Shown here: positions 45,519 to 52,820 of the stretch, piece after piece
How positions within the stretch are numbered: position 1 is the first letter of the stretch
Layout: each line of letters begins with the position of its first letter
NCBI GenBank assembly: GCA_003797895.1
Contig: RKQB01000010.1
Span: 62,001 to 126,000, forward strand
DNA from: Cyclobacteriaceae bacterium YHN15
GTDB taxonomy: Bacteria; Bacteroidota; Bacteroidia; Cytophagales; Cyclobacteriaceae
DNA length: 64,000 bases
Direction of reading: 5' to 3'
Position numbers and translations under genes: made by a program
Notes under the pieces: model-generated
What the model was told of the DNA's origin: nothing
Seen by the model: only the letters and a program-made list of their open reading frames with translations
Database searches by the model: none

Positions 45519-45813
45519 AAAAAAGAATGGATATTCATGCTGAATTCAGTTGCCTACAAAGACATCAATTACCTAAAATGAAAACAAAGCATAAAAGTAC
45601 CTTCACTCTTACAGCTATCGGAGCAGTAAATTGGAGCTTCCTGGGAACCGCTTGCGCAATGCTAGTGAGGGGTAGGAAAGTGCTAGACCCGCCTGCAGGA
45701 CGTGCTGGTTTAAAGTTCCGTATTTTGTAGGAAGTTCAGAGCTAAAAACCCTTGTTTGCATTTAGCTGCAAAACATTATTCGAAATGTTTGAACAAAAAA
45801 CCAACAGATAAAC
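45519..45813. other. gap with possible gene fragment
   Basis: A frame from the ATG at 45578 reads M-K-T-K-H-K-S-T-F-T-L-T-A-I-G-A-V-N-W-S-F-L-G, which faintly resembles the first span of DUF378 membrane proteins. It then runs into a GACCCGCCTGCAGG REP-type word. It may be a truncated remnant; support is weak. Confidence 0.25.
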
Positions 45814-46146
45814 ATGAAAGCTACCATTACATCCATAGAGCTAAAGGGACCGCTTAAGTTTTTTGCTTTATCTTTCAAAGCCCTGAATATTATGAAACAA
45901 CTTCAAGCGACTCAATGCAAGGACTTCAAAAAAAGGGGTATTTGGACTAAACATTATACCATGACACTGTGGAATAGTGAAATGGAACTGAAAGAATTTG
46001 CCAAAAGCGGTGCACATTTAGAAGCCATGCAAAAAAGCAAACAAATTGCCAAAGAAATAAGAACAATTACTATAGATACTGAGACTCTTCCATCTTGGGA
46101 TGTAGCCAAAAAACTATTGGAAAAAGCAAAAGTTTTAACGTTTTAG
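45814..46146 (+). CDS. small dimeric alpha/beta-barrel-like (DUF3291/ABM-like) protein
   Basis: 110 residues with the pattern strand, helix, W-T-K-H-Y-T-M-T-L-W strand, then a helix and F-A-K-S-G-A-H-L-E-A-M. The pattern of a Trp-containing strand followed by F...S..H...M resembles DUF3291 and antibiotic-biosynthesis-monooxygenase-like folds. Assignment rests on that pattern only, and it may be a different small ferredoxin-like protein. It lies between two decayed segments, but its own frame is intact. Confidence 0.5.
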   Translation: MKATITSIELKGPLKFFALSFKALNIMKQLQATQCKDFKKRGIWTKHYTMTLWNSEMELKEFAKSGAHLEAMQKSKQIAKEIRTITIDTETLPSWDVAKKLLEKAKVLTF

Positions 46147-46472
46147 TTGGAGTAAGCATGGTGTGGAATACCCTTAATCTTGAGACTTGAAAAATCTGAT
46201 GGAAACGGTATCTCTGCATTTGCCAAACTCAGCAACACATGGTAGAACTTTTCGATAGTATTCATGTCAGCGAGCCTATTAAGCCTATTTTTTAATCTGG
46301 GAATTGGATGAATAGGCAACTGTTCGGAATGTTAAAGAAATTAGAAATACTTTAATAATTAAGCGGCAAAGAACGCTAAGGTTTGCTAAGGATTTTCCTT
46401 TCGCTCATTAATGTTTGGTAAGCATAAAAAAATCCAAAAATAGAAAAGTTCCCAAATTGAGAATTTCGTCTT
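46147..46472. other. 326-base non-coding stretch
   Basis: No credible gene. It contains the degenerate foldback repeat at 46354-46406, and then a short A-rich stretch leading into the higB remnant. Confidence 0.5.
46354..46406. repeat. degenerate foldback repeat fragment
   Basis: AATAATTAAGCGGCAAAGAACGCTAAGG and then TTGCTAAGGATTTTCC correspond to the first half of the 132-bp repeat. The right half (GACCTTGGCGGTT) is missing. It ends 67 bases before the readable higB remnant. Confidence 0.65.
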
Positions 46473-46586
46473 AAAGGTAATTCTTATAGACTTGTTGCCA
46501 AGTTCAATTTTGAAAAACAATGGATTTTTATCCGATTCATTGGAACTCATGATGAATATGACAAGATTGATGCTAACTCGATATAA
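46473..46586 (+). pseudogene. 3' remnant of a HigB-type toxin gene
   Basis: The frame reads K-G-N-S-Y-R-L-V-A-K-F-N, then I-R-F-I-G-T-H-D-E-Y-D-K-I-D-A-N and a stop. This matches the C-terminal half of HigB mRNA interferases, where K-G-N-x-Y-R-L, I-R-F-I-G-T-H and E-Y-D-K-I-D are characteristic. A stop at 46458 in the same frame and the lack of any upstream toxin sequence show that the 5' half is gone. It lies 17 bases ahead of an intact higA, its expected partner. Confidence 0.8.
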
Positions 46587-46603
46587 AATTAAAAATTAAA
46601 ACC

Positions 46604-46972
46604 ATGATAATAAGACCAATAAAATCAGAATCTGACTATAGAGATGCATTAAAGAGAATGGAAATCATCTTTGATGCAGCAATAGGAACACCTGAAAGTG
46701 ACGAAGCAGATATACTTGGATTATTGATTGATGAATATGAAAAGAAACATTATCCGATAGAAACTCCTGACCCAATTGAAGCTATCAAGATCAGAATGGA
46801 AGAAATGCAACTAAAACAAGTTGACTTGGTAGATGAAATTGGCGGAAAAAGCAGAGTTTCGGAAGTTTTAAACCGGAAAAGAAAATTGACTGTAGAGATG
46901 ATAAGAAACCTCACAAGACGATTAAATCTATCTCCAGGTCTATTGATCAATGACTACGAACTGGTACGATAA
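46604..46972 (+). CDS. higA: HigA-type antitoxin (XRE-family HTH)
   Basis: 122 residues. The N-terminal part has the COG5499-like acidic segment (Y-R-D-A-L-K-R-M-E and D-E-A-D-I-L-G-L-L-I-D-E-Y), and residues about 65-115 form an XRE helix-turn-helix. Motifs include Q-V-D-L-V-D-E-I-G and S-R-V-S-E-V-L-N-R-K-R-K-L-T. HigA binds and neutralises the HigB RNase and represses its own operon. Its usual partner toxin upstream is reduced to a fragment, so it is an orphan antitoxin. Immediately after its stop begins a fragment of a RhuM-type gene. Confidence 0.9.
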   Translation: MIIRPIKSESDYRDALKRMEIIFDAAIGTPESDEADILGLLIDEYEKKHYPIETPDPIEAIKIRMEEMQLKQVDLVDEIGGKSRVSEVLNRKRKLTVEMIRNLTRRLNLSPGLLINDYELVR

Positions 46973-46974
46973 AA

Positions 46975-47181
46975 AAACACAACAGTCAATACCCGGAAAT
47001 CAACATTCAAGAATTCAAAAACTCCCATGATCGGTTTTTGATAATTGATAAAATGGAATTATACCATATTGGCTCTTCGCTGAAGGACTTGGGTAAAAAG
47101 CCTGTGGTGAGCGAAGCCGAACCATGGTTTGCCTTCTCAAGAATGGATTCGTTTATAAATGAAGTCTTGCAAAAATTATAA
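46975..47181 (+). pseudogene. C-terminal fragment of a RhuM-family gene with a small insertion
   Basis: The frame reads K-H-N-S-Q-Y-P-E-I, then H-D-R-F-L-I-I-D-K, then I-G-S-S-L-K-D-L-G-K-K, closely matching residues about 222-285 of the protein encoded at 51583-52446. Between the last Lys and W-F-A-F-S-R-M is an in-frame insertion P-V-V-S-E-A-E-P (about 24 bases). No start or N-terminal domain is present. It begins right at the higA stop codon. Confidence 0.85.
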
Positions 47182-47403
47182 AAAACTGTTGCACCGCATC
47201 TTAAATCAAGTAAATGAAAATAACGCGAATTCTAAATTGACCGACTTTACATTGAAATAACCAATCTCTATATTCGAGGTGCTAGGGGATTTTCTTAAAG
47301 AACTTGACCTTACAGAAGGTAAATCTCCATAAATTGCTTTTATCAATCGCTCTGGGGCATAAAAAAAGACAACAAAAGGCACAAATAAAACCTGGAAATA
47401 AGA

Positions 47404-47973
47404 ATGATATACAATGTCATAGAATCAGTAATCGGACATTTTCCTGCTGAATATAAGGCCATGCTGGAAGAAATATCCACCGTCCGGCATATCGACAAGG
47501 AATATACGATTCTTGAGCAAGGCAAACATTGTAATCATTTATGGTTTATCAATAAAGGTGCAGTAAAAGCCTTTGAATGGATTGAGGGAAATGAACGGGT
47601 TTCCCATTTCTTTTTAAGCCAAATGTTTTTTACCAATTATTATTGCTGGGTGACAAAGAACAAATCCGATTTGACATACAAAGCCGTTGAAGACAGCGAG
47701 ATAATTGAAATTGACTATCCCAAACTTGAAGCGCTTTGTACGCGTCATCATATTTTTGATACCATAGGCAGGAAAATGGCGGAGAAAATATTCGTGCAGG
47801 AATATTTCAATAAAAAATTGCTTCTGAATTATACCGCAAAAGAGCGGTATGAATACTTCGAAAAAGAACAACCTGAGATTTTTCAACATTTCAATTTGAA
47901 AGATATCGCCTCTTTTATTGGTATCACCGATGTTTCACTGAGTAGGATAAGAAAAGAAAGAATACCTAAGTGA
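47404..47973 (+). CDS. Crp/Fnr-family transcriptional regulator
   Basis: 189 residues. The cyclic-nucleotide-binding-like barrel (about 20-110) includes I-L-E-Q-G-K-x-C-N-H-L-W-F-I-N-K-G. The C-terminal winged HTH (about 140-189) contains L-K-D-I-A-S-F-I-G-I-T-D-V-S-L-S-R-I-R-K. The barrel lacks the canonical cAMP-binding R-S/T pair, so an effector other than cAMP is likely, as in most Cytophagales homologues. It may control the next genes, from which it is separated by 81 bases that carry their promoter. Confidence 0.88.
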   Translation: MIYNVIESVIGHFPAEYKAMLEEISTVRHIDKEYTILEQGKHCNHLWFINKGAVKAFEWIEGNERVSHFFLSQMFFTNYYCWVTKNKSDLTYKAVEDSEIIEIDYPKLEALCTRHHIFDTIGRKMAEKIFVQEYFNKKLLLNYTAKERYEYFEKEQPEIFQHFNLKDIASFIGITDVSLSRIRKERIPK

Positions 47974-47993
47974 CGAACTTATCATTTGTTAAG

Positions 47994-48022
47994 TTGCGTG
48001 TTTTTATCATGGTGTAATTTTG
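47994..48022 (+). promoter_or_regulatory. candidate promoter of DUF2141 operon
   Basis: TTG at 47994-47996, then 18 bases, then TAATTTTG at 48015-48022, a good TAnnTTTG -7 box. The start codon follows 33 bases later. Confidence 0.55.
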
Positions 48023-48054
48023 CCCCATCATAAACGAGTAAAATTATTACATCA

Positions 48055-48480
48055 ATGCAAAAAACAATCATCACCACATTTACACTTTGTGTGTTCCTCT
48101 TATTGAGTGGATTCAGGTCTGAGGAAAACACCACCCTTAAAGTAGAAGTCAGTAACTTGGAAAATAAGGCCTCCACCAAAGTTTGGGTAAGCGTTTTTTC
48201 TGAACAAGATTTTTTGGAAAAATCCGTTCAGACTAAATCAGTCCTCGCCTCAGGCAACAAGGTAATGGTAGAATTTGATTTACCCCCGGGGGAGTATGCC
48301 GTTTCTACCTATCAGGATGTAAACAGCAATGGCAAATTGGACAGGTATATTATCGGAAAGCCAAAAGAACCCTATGGGTTCAGCAACAATGTAAAGCCAT
48401 TCGGACCACCAAGTTATAAGGACTGCAAGTTCAACCTTTCCAATTCACCAAAATCAATTTCAATTTCCCTAATTAATTAA
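48055..48480 (+). CDS. DUF2141 secreted protein
   Basis: 141 residues with a hydrophobic N-terminal signal (about 4-21). The family signature is seen as Y-A-V-S-T-Y-Q-D-V-N-S-N-G-K-L-D (about 82-97), G-K-P-K-E-P-Y-G-F-S-N-N (about 102-113) and a final F-N-L-S. It is a small beta-sandwich, probably periplasmic. No activity is established. The next gene starts 4 bases after it, suggesting an operon under the promoter at 47994-48022. Confidence 0.88.
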   Translation: MQKTIITTFTLCVFLLLSGFRSEENTTLKVEVSNLENKASTKVWVSVFSEQDFLEKSVQTKSVLASGNKVMVEFDLPPGEYAVSTYQDVNSNGKLDRYIIGKPKEPYGFSNNVKPFGPPSYKDCKFNLSNSPKSISISLIN

Positions 48481-48484
48481 CCTT

Positions 48485-48847
48485 ATGATCACTGCTTCAT
48501 TAATTCTGAACATAGTTGTGCTTATTCCTGTCTGCTATTTTATGCTGACAAACAATTTTAGAATGGTAAAAACCATGGGGGAATTTACCCCTTCAAGGGG
48601 GATTTTACTTGCTATTTATACTACCATACTCTTGGCATCCATTATATTATTGCTCTTTTTAGATGCCAAACTCGCATTTGCGCTTTTCTTTATGCAAATA
48701 GTGTATAAATTGCTCAGCCCCTTTACTGTAAAAACCATCAAGCATCCTTTTGTCATCAGCAATATTTTTATTGCAGTTTTTCATCTCCTGACCATCTATA
48801 CGATGATACAGGCAGACCTACTTCAGTTTGATATATTAACCAAATAA
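48485..48847 (+). CDS. four-span membrane protein, unknown family
   Basis: 120 residues with four hydrophobic segments (about 3-21, 37-57, 60-77 and 87-108). Few charges lie between them; F-T-P-S-R-G near 31-36 and P-F-T-V-K-T-I-K-H-P near 75-84 are the notable hydrophilic parts. I do not recognise the family. It is the second gene after the DUF2141 gene, with 4 bases between, followed by a terminator. Confidence 0.65.
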   Translation: MITASLILNIVVLIPVCYFMLTNNFRMVKTMGEFTPSRGILLAIYTTILLASIILLLFLDAKLAFALFFMQIVYKLLSPFTVKTIKHPFVISNIFIAVFHLLTIYTMIQADLLQFDILTK

Positions 48848-48880
48848 AGTACGACTGCACTATATTGGGTTTCCTTAAAA

Positions 48881-48917
48881 GGGCTAAGGTGCTGAATTGT
48901 ACCTTAGCCTTTTTTTG
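48881..48917 (+). terminator. terminator of DUF2141 operon
   Basis: GGCTAAGGT and ACCTTAGCC (48882-48890 and 48901-48909) enclose a ten-base loop and are followed by seven T. The remaining gap to hsdM (about 270 bases) shows no further gene; a GTTAGGTTTAAAGAATAAAAATC stretch at 49101-49123 loosely resembles AT-rich words near the GH28 gene. Confidence 0.85.
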
Positions 48918-49191
48918 CTTTTATGCATGCCGGGATGTTTTTTCTCTAAATCCTCCAACAGATAAATCCGGGAACTTTTTTTCAGAAAAGGGCAGGAGGG
49001 AGTCAATAAAAAAACCGATTTCAGCCTATCATCCACTTCTCCAAATCCCCCAAAAGTAAAAATACCCTGTTTACGGTATTTTTTGTTGTTTAAGAAATTG
49101 TTAGGTTTAAAGAATAAAAATCTGTACCTGTATTTTGTTTTGGTACTTTGCAGAAGCAGACTTTAAATGAAATCATACCTAAAAGAATTAA

Positions 49192-50748
49192 ATGGCCAAA
49201 CAGACTAAAGCCAACAACGAAGAACCTTTAGAAAAACAACTCTAGAAGACCGCGGACAAGCTCCGCAAAAATATTGATGCTGCAGAGTACAAACACATCG
49301 TCTTGGGCCTGATCTTTCTCAAATATATCTCCGATGCTTTTGAAGAATTATATGCAAGGTTAAAAGCAGAGGAAGAAAGCGGAGCAGACCCAGAAGACAA
49401 GGACGAATACAAAGCAGAGAATGTATTTTTTGTACCACAGGATGCCCGATGGAATTACCTACAATCCAAGGCCAAACAACCTGAAATCGGAAAGTTTGTA
49501 GATGAAGCCATGGATGCCATCGAAAAGGAGAATGCTTCCCTGAAAGGCGTATTGCCTAAAGTATTTGCCCGACAAAATCTTGATCCCACCAGTTTGGGTG
49601 AATTGATTGACTTGGTTGGAAATATTGCCTTGGGTGATGCCAAAGCAAGAAGTGCCGATGTGTTGGGACATGTTTTTGAATATTTCCTGGGAGAATTTGC
49701 CTTGGCAGAAGGGAAGAAGGGCGGACAGTTCTACACGCCGAGATCGGTGGTGGAACTTTTGGTCGAAATGCTGGAACCTTACAAAGGAAGGGTCTTTGAT
49801 CCCTGCTGTGGTTCAGGGGGGATGTTTGTCCAAAGTCTGAAATTTGTGGACAGTCATGCCGGGCGGGTCAATGACATTTCCATTTACGGACAGGAAAGTA
49901 ACCAAACCACCTGGAGACTTGCCAAAATGAATTTGGCCATCCGTGGGATCGACAGCTCTCAGGTCAAGTGGAACAATGAAGGTTCTTTTCTCAACGATGC
50001 GCACAAAGACCTGAAAGCGGATTACATCATCGCTAATCCTCCTTTTAATGTGAGCGATTGGGGTGGGGATTTGATGCGAACTGATGGACGGTGGCAATAC
50101 GGAACTCCGCCAACAGGCAACGCCAACTTTGCTTGGATGCAGCATTTTATCTACCACCTTGCTCCGACAGGTCAGGCAGGTGTGGTCTTGGCAAAAGGTG
50201 CCCTGACTTCCAAATCCTCAGGCGAAGGAGACATCAGAAAAGCCTTGGTAGAAAATGGATTGATTGACTGTATTGTCAATCTCCCTGCAAAGCTTTTTCT
50301 GAATACACAGATTCCTGCTTCTTTGTGGTTTATGAGCAGGAACAGGGCTTCGACAAGCTCAGCCACCGGTTTGGAATTTAGAGACAGGAGCAATGAAATC
50401 CTCTTTATCGATGCCCGAAACCTAGGTTACCTGATCAACCGCAGGACCCGAGAACTTTCACCTGAAGACATAGACAAAATCACAAGTACTTATCATAATT
50501 GGCGAAATGTCGGCGGAAGCTACGAGGATATTCCCGGTTTTTGTGCGGCAGCCACTATCGAAAAAGTTAAATCTTTGGACTATGTCCTGACGCCCGGTCG
50601 GTATGTAGGCCTGCCTGATGATGAGGATGATTTTGATTTTAAAGAGCGATTTACAGCGCTGAAAGCTGAATTGGAAGCGCAACTGCTGGAGGAAGCGGAA
50701 CTCAATAAGATTATTGCTGAAAATCTCAATAAGATACAGATGCCATGA
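49192..50748 (+). CDS. hsdM: type I restriction-modification methyltransferase HsdM, interrupted by an amber codon
   Basis: From the ATG at 49192 the frame reads 518 codons. Codons 1-17 and 19 onward form a continuous HsdM N-terminus (L-E-K-Q-L, stop, K-T-A-D-K-L-R-K-N-I-D-A-A-E-Y-K), with TAG at codon 18 (49243-49245) where a Trp codon is usual. The rest is intact: SAM motif D-P-C-C-G-S-G-G near residue 203, catalytic N-P-P-F near 282. HsdM would methylate adenine and form the M2S complex with HsdS. Around 50344-50376 an 11-codon in-frame repeat insertion adds residues between M-S-R-N and F-R-D-R. The next Met after the stop is far downstream, so restart would lose the N-terminal domain. It may be inactive, unless the amber is read through or is a sequencing error. 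Confidence 0.85.
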
Positions 50749-51293
50749 TGCTGCCCGAAGGTTTTATCGGATTTCTTGAATCCTTGAAAGAAAAAATCAG
50801 GGTATCCCGCCAACATGCAGCAATTGCAGTCAATAAGGAATTGTTGAAGATATATTGGGAAATTGGGAATGCCATTTTGAAACAACAGCAATTATCCGGT
50901 TGGGGCAGTAAGGTTATTGATAAACTTTCAGCGGATTTGAAATCAGATTTCCCTGATTTTAAGGGGTTATCAGTCCGTAGCCTCAGATACATGCGGAGAT
51001 TTGCTGAAGCTTATCCTGATTTTGACTTTGTGCAAGGATCACTTGCACAATTAAATCAGGAACAGAAAGCTGAAATTCTGCAAGTGCTGCTTGCAGAATT
51101 GCCTTGGTACCATCATATCACCCTTTTGGATAAAGTGAGGGATCCAGAAAAAAGCAAGTTTTATATTCCAAAGTCATTTGAAAGTGGGTTGATTTCTTTA
51201 AGGTTCCAAATTGGCACTTTAAACTTTGGTTGGGGGTTTTTGCAAAATTCATTTCTGTTTAAAAATGGTTGTATGCAATTAAGCCAATCATGA
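50745..51293 (+). CDS. DUF1016 N-terminal-domain protein, nuclease domain missing
   Basis: 182 residues. The first ~150 match DUF1016_N of YhcG-type proteins: A-V-N-K-E-L-L-K-I-Y-W-E-I-G near 28-41, S-V-R-S-L-R-Y-M-R-R-F near 96-106, and L-P-W-Y-H-H-I-T-L-L-D-K near 119-130. Full-length relatives are about twice this length and carry a PD-(D/E)xK nuclease domain after this point. Here the frame ends in unrelated residues. The start overlaps hsdM by ATGA and the end overlaps the next gene by ATGA. Probably a remnant. Confidence 0.75.
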   Translation: MMLPEGFIGFLESLKEKIRVSRQHAAIAVNKELLKIYWEIGNAILKQQQLSGWGSKVIDKLSADLKSDFPDFKGLSVRSLRYMRRFAEAYPDFDFVQGSLAQLNQEQKAEILQVLLAELPWYHHITLLDKVRDPEKSKFYIPKSFESGLISLRFQIGTLNFGWGFLQNSFLFKNGCMQLSQS

Positions 51294-51586
51294 GAAACAC
51301 TAACGAAATTATATGGTACCAATCGGATGAGATAGCTGAGCATATTGAGGTTAGGCTTGAAGATGATACTGTTTGGTTGAGTCAAGACCAACTGTCTCTT
51401 CTTTTTCAAAGAGACCAATCGGTTATTTCCAGACATATTCGGAATGTTTTTAAGGAAGGGGAATTAGATAAAAAAAGCAATATGCAAAAAATGCATATTC
51501 CTAATTCTGATAAACCGGTTGTCTATTACAATCTGGATGTAATCATTTCTGTTGGTTACCGTGTAAAATCCAATCAGGATCTATGA
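51290..51586 (+). pseudogene. truncated RhuM-family gene (N-terminal domain only)
   Basis: 98 codons: the RhuM N-terminus with I-E-V-R-L-E-D-D-T-V-W-L-S-Q-D-Q near 20-35, the recognition helix Q-S-V-I-S-R-H-I near 43-50, and V-I-I-S-V-G-Y-R-V-K-S near 84-94. The next protein continues this motif with R-G-T-Q-F-R-L-W-A, but here the frame ends after N-Q-D-L. The two genes overlap by ATGA and are paralogues, so this looks like a tandem duplicate that lost its second half. Confidence 0.75.
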
Positions 51587-52446
51587 AAAATGAAATCATT
51601 TTATACCAAACAAATGAATTACCTGAGCATATTGAGGTAAGAATGGATGAAGAAAGAGAAACTTTTTGGCTTTCTCTCAATCAAATTGCCAAGCTTTTTG
51701 AAAGAGATAAATCTGTAGTTTCCCGACACTTGAAAAATATTTTCAGTGATAAAGAACTGGACAAAGTTTCAGTTGTTGCATTTTTTGCAACAACTGCAGC
51801 TGACGGAAAAACTTATAATGTTGAGCATTTTAACCTTGATGCTATACTTTCGGTTGGTTACCGAGTCAACTCAATACGAGGAACACAATTTCGATTATGG
51901 GCAAGCAAAGTGCTCAAAGATTATCTCATGAAAGGTTATGCCATCAACAACAGAGTAAATAGAATAGAAGATAAATTAGAAAAAATAGATAACAGGATTA
52001 GTGAAATAAATCTTCAACTCAAAACACAAGAGCTGCCAACCCATGGCATCTTCTTCGAAGGACAGATATTTGATGCCTATGTGTTTGTGGCAGACCTTAT
52101 CAAAAAGGCAAAAACCGACATCATCCTGATTGATAACTATGTGGACGAATCTGTATTGAACTTGCTTTTAAAACGTTCTAAGAATGTTTCTGCCACTATT
52201 TATATCAAAAATATCAGCAAGCAACTCCTGCAGGACCTGAAAAAGCACAACAGTCAGTACCCGGAAATCAGTATTCAAGAATTTAAAGAATCCCATGACC
52301 GGTTTTTGATTCTCGATGGTAAAGAATTGTATCACATTGGTGCTTCGCTCAAAGATTTGGGAAAGAAGTGGTTTGGCTTTTCGAGAATGGATTCATTTTT
52401 AAATGAAGTCTTTGAAAAATTGAAAAAAGGAAAAAAAGATGAATAA
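51583..52446 (+). CDS. RhuM-family DNA-binding protein with PLD-like C-terminal domain
   Basis: 287 residues. The N-terminal RhuM-type helix-turn-helix domain (about 1-115) contains F-W-L-S-L-N-Q-I-A-K-L-F, S-V-V-S-R-H-L-K-N-I-F and S-V-G-Y-R-V-N-S-x-R-G-T-Q-F-R-x-W-A. After a coiled-coil-like linker (about 120-150), residues about 155-287 form a PLD-like half with D-I-I-L-I-D-N-Y-V-D-E near 182-192. A His-x-Arg-x4-Asp variant follows in S-H-D-R-F-L-I-L-D near 244-252, then H-I-G-A-S-L-K-D-L-G. RhuM proteins often lie in restriction and toxin loci; their function is not established. A fragment of a relative lies at 46975-47181. Confidence 0.8.
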   Translation: MKNEIILYQTNELPEHIEVRMDEERETFWLSLNQIAKLFERDKSVVSRHLKNIFSDKELDKVSVVAFFATTAADGKTYNVEHFNLDAILSVGYRVNSIRGTQFRLWASKVLKDYLMKGYAINNRVNRIEDKLEKIDNRISEINLQLKTQELPTHGIFFEGQIFDAYVFVADLIKKAKTDIILIDNYVDESVLNLLLKRSKNVSATIYIKNISKQLLQDLKKHNSQYPEISIQEFKESHDRFLILDGKELYHIGASLKDLGKKWFGFSRMDSFLNEVFEKLKKGKKDE

Positions 52447-52505
52447 CAAGTACAAAGTCCAGCTTAATGAAATTATTTCTTCTAACCTTTTAAAAATAAA
52501 AACCA

Positions 52506-52820
52506 ATGGGTGAGTGGAAACAATTTAATATTGATATTTGGTGGAAAGCAGTTTTAATGCTTGGTATTTTAACCGTATCAGGAGCATCATTATTCCAGAT
52601 AGAATTTTTGGAGAATAGACATCTTTTTGGATTAGGATTAGGGTTGATTTTGATTGGATTAGGTTTTTGGAAGTCTTATAAAACGTTATCTCAAATATCA
52701 ACTAGAGGGATTTTGAGTTACAAAATTCATAAGCATGATTTTACTTCTATTTTTCTAATAGTAATTGGAATTTTAGTTACTGGGTTTTTTGGTTTTTTAT
52801 TAATAAATGGTTTGATATGA
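52506..52820 (+). CDS. small three-span membrane protein in hsd operon
   Basis: 104 residues. Hydrophobic segments lie near 14-31, 38-55 and 80-103; the middle one is Gly/Leu-rich (L-F-G-L-G-L-G-L-I-L-I-G-L-G). I do not recognise the family. It lies between the RhuM gene and hsdS and overlaps hsdS by 4 bases (ATGA), so it is part of the same operon. Small membrane proteins in defence operons sometimes act as effectors, but nothing in the sequence shows that here. Confidence 0.55.
   Translation: MGEWKQFNIDIWWKAVLMLGILTVSGASLFQIEFLENRHLFGLGLGLILIGLGFWKSYKTLSQISTRGILSYKIHKHDFTSIFLIVIGILVTGFFGFLLINGLI

Noticed and set aside
45506..45730. 74-codon ORF
   Set aside because: Only a short segment faintly resembles DUF378; the end runs into a REP-type GC-rich word, so it is noted as a possible fragment only.
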